NCBI GenBank assembly: GCA_002706615.1
Contig: PALS01000021.1
Span: 11,741-17,411, forward strand
Reading direction: 5' to 3'
From: Methanobacteriota archaeon
GTDB taxonomy: Archaea > Thermoplasmatota > Poseidoniia > Poseidoniales > Poseidoniaceae
Length of the DNA stretch: 5,671 nucleotides
Shown: positions 1-4,528 of the stretch, piece by piece
Layout: each line of letters begins with the position of its first letter
Numbering within the stretch: position 1 is the stretch's first letter
Position numbers and translations under genes: made by a program
Notes under the pieces: generated by a model
Told to the model about the DNA's origin: nothing
The model's input: the letters and a program-made list of their open reading frames with translations, nothing else
Databases searched by the model: none

Positions 1-312
1 AGCCAAGTAATGCTAGATGACTCATTAAAGTTTCATGAAATAAATTCGTTTTTCATAAAAATTCTAGGCCAAGATAATCATTACGCTTATGGTAAAGAAC
101 AAACTGGAAAAGAGTGGGTAGAGCAATTAAAATTTGAATCAAATGAAATAATTTTAATTGGAGATACGTTACATGATAAAGAAGTTGCTGATATTATTGG
201 AGCAGATTGTGCATTAGTTGGTACAGGGCATGTTAGCAGTAAAAGGCTAAAAGAGACAGGTGCTCCTGTATTTAAAAATTTGATTGAGACTTTAGATTGG
301 ATCTCAAAATAA
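1..312 (+). CDS. HAD-superfamily hydrolase, phosphoglycolate-phosphatase-like (C-terminal part, 5' end outside window)
   Basis: The reading frame is open to the first base, so the 103 visible codons are the C-terminal part of a longer protein; the ATG at 10 is internal, not the start. Visible motifs are those of the haloacid dehalogenase fold. The Ser at visible residue 1 is placed where motif II (the Ser/Thr ending a hydrophobic strand) would lie. Lys32 in YGKEQ is the likely motif III lysine. GDTLHD at residues 54-59 is motif IV, whose acidic residues bind Mg2+. The following EVADIIGADCALVGTGH is typical of the Gph-like subgroup of small-molecule phosphatases. The nucleophile motif DxDxT and the cap domain would lie upstream. 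A cytoplasmic Mg2+-dependent phosphatase is likely; the substrate cannot be read from this part. Its stop lies 2 nt from the stop of the convergent lipoprotein gene, so any terminator must lie inside that gene. Confidence -1.
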   Translation, partial: SQVMLDDSLKFHEINSFFIKILGQDNHYAYGKEQTGKEWVEQLKFESNEIILIGDTLHDKEVADIIGADCALVGTGHVSSKRLKETGAPVFKNLIETLDWISK

Positions 313-314
313 TA

Positions 315-1436
315 TTATTTTAATAAATTATAAGGAGGAAAGCGCTTCATAGCATTATTAAATGGTCGTTTGAACTCTTTTGATCTGAGCGGAGGAATTT
401 TTGAAAATTCTAAAGTCCAAACCATTTTTAATTCTTCTAAGCTTCCCCGATCTAAGCCATAATCATATTCAAACCATTCAAGGCAGAACTCTTCATTTTC
501 ACACATTTTAAATTCATTCAATAAAGTCAAAAAATCACCTTTCATATCAAAGGCATATGCAATTTCATAAAGCCATGCACCTTGACCAACACCAGGACCA
601 TCATTGGAATTAACCCAAATATCATCGTAGCTATAAGTAACAAATATAGTATCTTCTTCTAAACGCCATTCAGCAACTGTAGAATCTGTATATGTATGGG
701 TCCAGCCGGAAGAATCATAAGGTTCTTCCCAAGTATATTTTTCTACCCATCGACCATTTTCTTGAATATCTATTGTCCAATTACCATAATCCCAAGACTC
801 TTCATCATCATAACTAAATATTTCTGTGGGAGTATTTGCAGGAATGTTAATAGTTGGATAAGTTAATGAACCACCAAGATTAACATTCACATCATCTGAA
901 TGGACTAGAGTTTGGCTTGGAATGTTTAATGTTTTTCCATTGAAAGAATAATCTATCTCTTGCTCAATTTCAATATAATTTCCATTATTAAAATGAATAT
1001 TTAAATAATCATTCCATCCCCATTCTTCTTGGGAATAATTATTCATATTTACTGAAATAATTGGCCCCTCATTTTGTTGAAACATGTTCCATTTGTAATT
1101 TGTAATGTAAACAGATGACTCTTCTGAAAAAGGATCGTACCAGCCCTGCATAAACTTAATTTCATCATTTACCGCGCCAGTAACACTAACAGATCCTTCT
1201 GGATCACCCATACGATCGATCAAGCTTTGGTTAGAGTTTGTAGTGACCATCATAGAATAATTCCATGCATTTAAACTGTGATCTGCTAAATCATTAATTG
1301 ATCTTCCAGAAGTAATTCGATTAAGGGTTTGTGGCATATACCATTCCCCAACGATTTCGTCTTCAATCAAAGATTCTTTTTCACATCCAATTATAAGTAA
1401 AGAAGCAAATAAAAAAATTAGTTTTAATTTATTCAA
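315..1436 (-). CDS. Trp-rich predicted lipoprotein of unknown function
   Basis: This is a 373-residue protein I do not recognise. It begins with a lipoprotein signal peptide: Lys3 and Lys5, a hydrophobic core, and the lipobox IIGC with Cys18 as the lipidated residue, followed by EKES. The mature part is unusually rich in Trp (16 residues by my count), Tyr, Asn and Asp, with short beta-like segments. EIVGEWYMPQ at residues 27-36 and the stretch GNWTIDIQENGRW to EWRLEEDTIFVTY (about 218-268) resemble the G-x-W openings and D-x-I strands of lipocalin-like secreted domains, but this is weak. Cys312 and Cys318 could form a disulfide. The start is TTG: the first in-frame ATG is codon 34, beyond the lipobox, and GGAG lies 10 nt upstream. 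It follows the M20 gene on the same strand after a 91-nt gap, too wide to assume one operon. Existence is secure, function unknown. Confidence -1.
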   Translation of the reverse strand: MNKLKLIFLFASLLIIGCEKESLIEDEIVGEWYMPQTLNRITSGRSINDLADHSLNAWNYSMMVTTNSNQSLIDRMGDPEGSVSVTGAVNDEIKFMQGWYDPFSEESSVYITNYKWNMFQQNEGPIISVNMNNYSQEEWGWNDYLNIHFNNGNYIEIEQEIDYSFNGKTLNIPSQTLVHSDDVNVNLGGSLTYPTINIPANTPTEIFSYDDEESWDYGNWTIDIQENGRWVEKYTWEEPYDSSGWTHTYTDSTVAEWRLEEDTIFVTYSYDDIWVNSNDGPGVGQGAWLYEIAYAFDMKGDFLTLLNEFKMCENEEFCLEWFEYDYGLDRGSLEELKMVWTLEFSKIPPLRSKEFKRPFNNAMKRFPPYNLLK

Positions 1437-1446
1437 AATGATAATT

Positions 1447-1450
1447 CTCC
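1447..1450 (-). promoter_or_regulatory. Ribosome binding site for the Trp-rich lipoprotein
   Basis: GGAG on the minus strand, 10 nt before the TTG start. The spacing is at the long end but it is the only Shine-Dalgarno-like site here. An ATG overlapping it on the minus strand is out of frame and stops after seven codons, which supports the TTG. Confidence -1.
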
Positions 1451-1494
1451 ATCAAAAAAATTATTTAAAATTACAATCTCTGCAAGTTTAGTGT

Positions 1495-1510
1495 TGTGAT
1501 AAATACCACA
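1495..1510. repeat. 16-bp near-palindrome in the gap between M20 and lipoprotein genes
   Basis: On the minus strand TGTGGTATTTATCACA can pair over six positions, one of them a G-U pair, around a 4-nt loop. It is not GC-rich and is not followed by a T run, so it does not look like an intrinsic terminator for the M20 gene. It lies about 60 nt before the lipoprotein start, where an operator could sit. The match may be chance in AT-rich DNA. No convincing promoter or terminator is otherwise visible in the 91-nt gap (1437-1527). Confidence -1.
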
Positions 1511-1527
1511 TAATAGATTTGATATAT

Positions 1528-2658
1528 TTATAGTTCCAAAATAAATTTTTTCATCGTTTTATAACAATTCAGCATACTTTCTTTACTCACCCATTCATCA
1601 ATAGCATGAGCGCCATGCCCAGCTGGACCAAAAAGAATAGATGGAATCCCAGCCATGGTTGCCAAGGCTGAATCTGCCCAATAAGACATACCATTGTAAT
1701 CTTTATTACCGGCTACTTTCCTAAGAGTTTCAATTGTTGAGTGATTTTTTACTTCATTTGGCGGGCGATTATAAACTTGTGAACCTGTTACTTTATGGTT
1801 CCCTGGCGCTTTTAGTACCGCAGAGATTACCCTTTGTAATTCATCATCTAACTTTTGTTTAGATTCACCAGGAAGTGTTCTCCTCTCCCATTTTATGTTT
1901 GATTCTGATGCTATAACACTTTTTGCTGTTCCTCCTGAAATCATGCCAGGATGTAGTGTTGCATGACCTAGATGTGGATGAGGCTCTTCATCTAAAAGTT
2001 CTTTATTAATCTTTGATAATTCGGACAAAGCATGTTCCATTGGAAAAATTGCATTAATACCTTGTTCTGGTCTACTACCATGTGCTGCTAAACCTTCAAT
2101 CTTTAGTTCATACCATGAGTATCCTTTATGACTAATCCCAATAGCTTCTTCAGTTGGTTCCATAAAAATACCTAAAAAAGGTTTTGATGGTAGAGTAGGC
2201 AAGTAGTGCTTAATTAGGTGTTCCATCCCCATACTCATGTTTTCTTCATCAGCAACAAATGTAAAAGCCAAAGATATTGGGCAGGGGGTTTTTGAAAAAA
2301 ATGTAGCTAATGCCATTTGAATTGCACATCCTGCTAGCATATCATAAGTACCTCTTCCATACAAATGATCACCATCATTTTTTAATATGAAAGGATCTTT
2401 CATATCCTCAATACCAACCGTATCTAAATGTCCATTTAAAAGTAATATCTTTTCAGGATTATTGCCTTTGAGGAAAGCTGTGGTATTGCACCGATCATCT
2501 TTAATAATATGGACCTTACTCTCAATATTAAGTTTAGTAAAGTGATTATGTATAAATTCTGCAATTTGTTTTTCACCCTGCCCTAACTTTGAAAGGTCAG
2601 GGTTTACTGAATTAATGGATACAAGATCTTTTAGGTGTTGAATCAGTTGTTCTTCCAA
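1528..2658 (-). CDS. M20-family metallo-amidohydrolase (ArgE/DapE-like deacylase or peptidase)
   Basis: This 376-residue enzyme has the usual length and motif order of M20 di-zinc hydrolases, which cleave N-acyl amino acids or small peptides. Predicted metal ligands are His77 in GHLDT, Asp106 in GRGTYDM (bridging), Glu139 with catalytic Glu138 in ADEEN, Glu167 in MEPTEE, and His351 in GAHAIDEW. Asp79 is the Asp that supports the first His. The lid/dimerisation domain runs from about 180 to 290, with His193 in AAHGSRPEQGINAI, the usual partner-subunit oxyanion His. No signal peptide is seen, so it is cytoplasmic. After the bridging Asp it reads MLAG where many relatives have MKGG, a small variation. 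The start is TTG: AGGAG lies 7 nt upstream, there is no upstream in-frame ATG, and the next in-frame ATG is codon 86, past His77 and Asp79. It is divergent from the amidase gene. Substrate (acetylornithine, succinyl-DAP, another acyl-amino acid, dipeptide) cannot be decided from motifs. Confidence -1.
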   Translation of the reverse strand: MEEQLIQHLKDLVSINSVNPDLSKLGQGEKQIAEFIHNHFTKLNIESKVHIIKDDRCNTTAFLKGNNPEKILLLNGHLDTVGIEDMKDPFILKNDGDHLYGRGTYDMLAGCAIQMALATFFSKTPCPISLAFTFVADEENMSMGMEHLIKHYLPTLPSKPFLGIFMEPTEEAIGISHKGYSWYELKIEGLAAHGSRPEQGINAIFPMEHALSELSKINKELLDEEPHPHLGHATLHPGMISGGTAKSVIASESNIKWERRTLPGESKQKLDDELQRVISAVLKAPGNHKVTGSQVYNRPPNEVKNHSTIETLRKVAGNKDYNGMSYWADSALATMAGIPSILFGPAGHGAHAIDEWVSKESMLNCYKTMKKFILEL

Positions 2659-2665
2659 AATATAT

Positions 2666-2670
2666 CTCCT
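2666..2670 (-). promoter_or_regulatory. Ribosome binding site deciding the TTG start of the M20 hydrolase
   Basis: AGGAG on the minus strand ends 7 nt before TTG at 2658-2656. The near-ideal sequence and spacing support this non-ATG start. Confidence -1.
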
Positions 2671-2681
2671 GCTTATGTGAT

Positions 2682-2710
2682 AAAATAGGAGGAATCGAAA
2701 AAAGATGCAA
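2682..2710 (-). promoter_or_regulatory. Possible sigma70-like promoter for the M20 hydrolase
   Basis: On the minus strand TTGCAT is followed after 17 nt by TATTTT. The match is only 3/6 and 4/6 to the sigma70 consensus, but the spacing is ideal. Initiation would fall near 2675, leaving a short leader that just contains the AGGAG. The -35 box overlaps the GATGC inverted repeat, so a protein bound there could block it. Weak evidence. Confidence -1.
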
Positions 2711-2722
2711 CCGCATCAGTAA
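2687..2722 (+). other. Possible five-codon leader reading frame with AGGAGG upstream of the amidase
   Basis: A perfect AGGAGG at 2687-2692 is followed after 12 nt by ATG CAA CCG CAT CAG TAA (2705-2722; Met-Gln-Pro-His-Gln), ending 46 nt before the amidase start. The spacing is longer than ideal. It would matter only if amidase transcription begins upstream of about 2685. The AGGAGG could equally be spacer sequence of the minus-strand promoter. Speculative. Confidence -1.
2704..2717. repeat. GATGC-AACC-GCATC inverted repeat, possible operator
   Basis: Two perfect 5-bp arms (GATGC and GCATC) are separated by AACC. It sits between the divergent starts, 46 nt from the M20 start and 51 nt from the amidase start, a suitable place for a shared regulator. 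It is short enough to be chance, and it is not followed by a T run, so it is not a terminator. Confidence -1.
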
Positions 2723-2727
2723 CTTTG
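2720..2727 (+). promoter_or_regulatory. TAACTTTG, possible Bacteroidetes-type -7 element for the amidase
   Basis: This matches the Bacteroidetes -7 consensus TAnnTTTG exactly and lies 41 nt before the amidase start. No TTG at the expected -33 position is present, so it is only half a promoter. A related TAACTTTC occurs at 4469-4476 before the receptor gene. Confidence -1.
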
Positions 2728-2768
2728 TAATTTTATGTGTATTTTATTTAGGTAATAGGTAAAGAGAT

Positions 2769-4397
2769 ATGAAAAATTATTTTTGGTTCGTTATTATTTT
2801 AATTTTTGGTTGCGAAAGAAAAGATATTTCAAAAAATGATATTCTATCAGCTGAAAAAATATCTGGTCTCTCTTTTTCATCTTCAGAAAGAGACTCGTTA
2901 TTACCAAATGTAATTGAAAGAGTAGAACAGTATAATTCTCTTCGTGAAATTGAATTACAAAATGATACACCTTTTCCACTTTTCTATGATCCTTTGCCAA
3001 TAGGATTAAAGCCACCTAGAGGTAGAGACCAATTCAAGTTTAATGATATAGAGACATCTTTTCCTGATAATATTGAAGCTTGTGCTTTTATGACAATTCC
3101 TGAGCTAGCCAATTTAATTCGTACAAGGCAAGTGACTTCAGAAGCTCTTACAAGAATGTATATTGAAAGACTTAAGCGTTATAAAGATCAGTTGCAATGT
3201 GTAGTAACTATAACTGAAGAATTAGCAATTAAACAGGCAAAAAAAGCAGACATAGAAATTGCAAGAGGTCAATATAAAGGCCTACTTCATGGGATACCAT
3301 GGGGAGCAAAAGACCTAATGTCTGTACCTGGCTATAAGACTACCTGGGGAGCAACACCTTTTAAAGATCAATTAATTAATGATAAAGGCACGGTAGTAAA
3401 AAAGCTAGAAGAAGCTGGAGCTGTTCTTATTGCAAAACTAACACTTGGAGCTTTAGCGTGGGGAGATGTTTGGTTTGGAGGGAAAACAAAAAACCCTTGG
3501 GATACTGAACAGGGATCAAGCGGCTCTTCAGCAGGGCCAGGCTCAGCAACAGCGGCAGGCTTAGTTGGGTTTTCTATTGGATCTGAGACATGGGGATCCA
3601 TTATATCGCCAGCTACTCGTAATGGCGTTACTGGTCTAAGGCCTTCCTTTGGAACAGTCAGCAGGTCAGGAGCGATGGCCTTGAGCTGGACGATGGATAA
3701 ACTTGGACCAATGACAAGAAGCGTAGAAGGTTCGGCTATAATTTTTGAAACTATTCGAGGGGCTGATAATATTGATCGTACAGTTCGAGATGTTCCTTTT
3801 ATTTATCCATCAAAGAGAGGTTTAAGAAATTTAAGGATAGGATATGTTGAATCTGCATTTGTTGATTCTTCTACCTCAAATAACGATAAAGCATCTCTTA
3901 ACATCTTAAAATCAATGGGCCTGAACCTTATCCCAATTGAATTACCAGAATTTCCAACCCAAGCTCTTTCATTTGTTCTTCAGGCTGAAGCAGCTGCAGC
4001 ATTCGATGAGTTGACACGCTCAAATGAAGACGATCAATTGGTAAGACAGGTAAAGAATGCGTGGCCCAATGTTTTTAGAGAAGCAAGGTTTATTCCAGCA
4101 GTAGAATATATTAATGCTAATCGTGCACGCACGTTACTCAACCAAAAGATGTCGGAACTAATGGAAAAAATAGATGTTTATATCATTCCTTCATTTTATG
4201 GGGATAACTTACTTAGAACAAACTTAACTGGGCATCCATGCGTTGTTGTTCCAAACGGATTTAATAGTAAAGGGCGACCCACTAGTATAAGTTTTGTTGG
4301 AGAACTATATGGAGATGGCAATACGCTTGCTATTGCTAAAGCTTATCAAGAAGCTACGGGATGGCATAAAAAATATCCGCCTGAATTTAATAAATAA
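2769..4397 (+). CDS. Amidase-signature hydrolase with lipoprotein signal peptide
   Basis: This 542-residue protein belongs to the amidase-signature family (GatA, FAAH and secreted amidases), which hydrolyse carboxamide bonds. The catalytic triad is intact: Lys181 in GIPWGAKD, cis-Ser253 in GSSGSSAGP, and nucleophile Ser277 in SETWGSI. The 24-residue spacing between the serines is the family's standard. The following PATRNGVTGLRPSFG and LSWTMDKLGPMTRS are typical of a subgroup often annotated only as amidase. Residues 1-15 form a lipoprotein signal peptide (MKNYFWFVIILIFGC, lipidated Cys15), so the enzyme is probably membrane-anchored outside the cytoplasm. That argues against the GatCAB tRNA amidotransferase role despite GatA-like motifs. 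Residues about 30-80 (ISGLSFSSSERDSLL to PLFYDPLP) are an extra N-terminal helical segment before the catalytic domain, which begins near 105. The start is ATG, with only weak purine-rich AGG/AAAGAG before it. Substrate unknown. It is divergent from the M20 hydrolase and co-directional with the receptor gene 131 nt downstream. Confidence -1.
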   Translation: MKNYFWFVIILIFGCERKDISKNDILSAEKISGLSFSSSERDSLLPNVIERVEQYNSLREIELQNDTPFPLFYDPLPIGLKPPRGRDQFKFNDIETSFPDNIEACAFMTIPELANLIRTRQVTSEALTRMYIERLKRYKDQLQCVVTITEELAIKQAKKADIEIARGQYKGLLHGIPWGAKDLMSVPGYKTTWGATPFKDQLINDKGTVVKKLEEAGAVLIAKLTLGALAWGDVWFGGKTKNPWDTEQGSSGSSAGPGSATAAGLVGFSIGSETWGSIISPATRNGVTGLRPSFGTVSRSGAMALSWTMDKLGPMTRSVEGSAIIFETIRGADNIDRTVRDVPFIYPSKRGLRNLRIGYVESAFVDSSTSNNDKASLNILKSMGLNLIPIELPEFPTQALSFVLQAEAAAAFDELTRSNEDDQLVRQVKNAWPNVFREARFIPAVEYINANRARTLLNQKMSELMEKIDVYIIPSFYGDNLLRTNLTGHPCVVVPNGFNSKGRPTSISFVGELYGDGNTLAIAKAYQEATGWHKKYPPEFNK

Positions 4398-4405
4398 AAT
4401 GAAAT

Positions 4406-4421
4406 ACGCTCATAACGCTCA
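4406..4421. repeat. ACGCTCA direct repeat, 9-bp period
   Basis: ACGCTCA occurs at 4406-4412 and again at 4415-4421, separated by TA, just after the amidase stop. Two short copies only; it may be chance or a half-site pair. Confidence -1.
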
Positions 4422-4424
4422 AAA

Positions 4425-4454
4425 TTGTTGTTTAAACTAAATAATTAATATAAG
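4425..4454 (+). promoter_or_regulatory. Possible sigma70-like promoter for the receptor gene
   Basis: TTGTTG (4425-4430) and TATAAG (4449-4454) are 18 nt apart; the -10 matches the consensus at 5/6 and the -35 at 3/6. A second option is TTGTCA at 4458-4463 with a poorer -10. AT-rich sequence makes such matches common, so this is tentative. Confidence -1.
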
Positions 4455-4495
4455 TTCTTGTCATTATTTAACTTTCATAATTAAAAGAAGTCTAA

Positions 4496-4515
4496 TTGGT
4501 TAGCTAGCTAACTAA
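4496..4515. promoter_or_regulatory. 20-bp near-perfect palindrome before the receptor gene (operator or leader hairpin)
   Basis: GTTAGCTAGCTAAC at 4499-4512 is a perfect 14-bp palindrome. One mismatch further out it resumes with TT/AA, giving 20 bp with 18 paired positions. It ends 2 nt before the Shine-Dalgarno site. As DNA it could be the site of a dimeric repressor. As RNA, with the centre as loop, it could fold beside the ribosome-binding site; there is no T run, so a terminator is unlikely. Confidence -1.
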
Positions 4516-4517
4516 AT

Positions 4518-4523
4518 GGGAGG
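4518..4523 (+). promoter_or_regulatory. Ribosome binding site deciding the TTG start of the receptor
   Basis: GGGAGG lies 5 nt before TTG at 4529-4531. The ATG at 4524 gives only ATG CGT TGA, and the ATG at 4516 is in another frame, so neither is the receptor start. Confidence -1.
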
Positions 4524-4528
4524 ATGCG

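Larger units (their letters stand above)
2659..2768. promoter_or_regulatory. Divergent intergenic control region between M20 hydrolase and amidase genes
   Basis: This 110-nt AT-rich gap must hold the start signals of both divergent genes unless they are read from further away. It contains the M20 ribosome-binding site, weak promoter-like matches on both strands, a GATGC inverted repeat near its middle, and an AGGAGG on the plus strand far from the amidase start. No tRNA or recognisable riboswitch is seen. Confidence -1.
4398..4528 (+). other. Intergenic gap between amidase and receptor genes
   Basis: This 131-nt AT-rich stretch has no reading frame of note and no GC-rich hairpin with a T run, so no intrinsic terminator for the amidase is visible. 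It carries a short direct repeat, weak promoter-like sequences, a 20-bp near-palindrome and the receptor's ribosome-binding site. Its length suggests the receptor gene may have its own promoter. Confidence -1.

Noticed and set aside
10..12. ATG at 10 as the start of the HAD gene
   Set aside because: The frame continues to the first base, and the nucleophile motif and cap domain of the fold would be missing, so the gene begins before the window.
1495..1510. Hairpin after the M20 gene as an intrinsic terminator
   Set aside because: The stem is short, AT-rich, includes a G-U pair and is not followed by a T run on the minus strand.
2794..3015. 73-codon open frame on the minus strand
   Set aside because: It lies wholly inside the amidase gene on the other strand and has no family-like motif. 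It is a shadow frame.
3368..3601. 77-codon open frame on the minus strand, rich in Pro and Ala
   Set aside because: It is opposite the Gly/Ser-rich amidase signature, and its composition is explained by the reverse complement of those codons.
2769..4397. Annotation as gatA (Glu-tRNA(Gln) amidotransferase subunit A)
   Set aside because: The triad is shared by all amidase-signature enzymes; the lipoprotein signal and absence of gatB/gatC nearby argue against it.
4441..4484. ATAATTAA occurring twice, 36 bp apart (4441-4448 and 4477-4484)
   Set aside because: The sequence is low-complexity AT and expected by chance in this gap.
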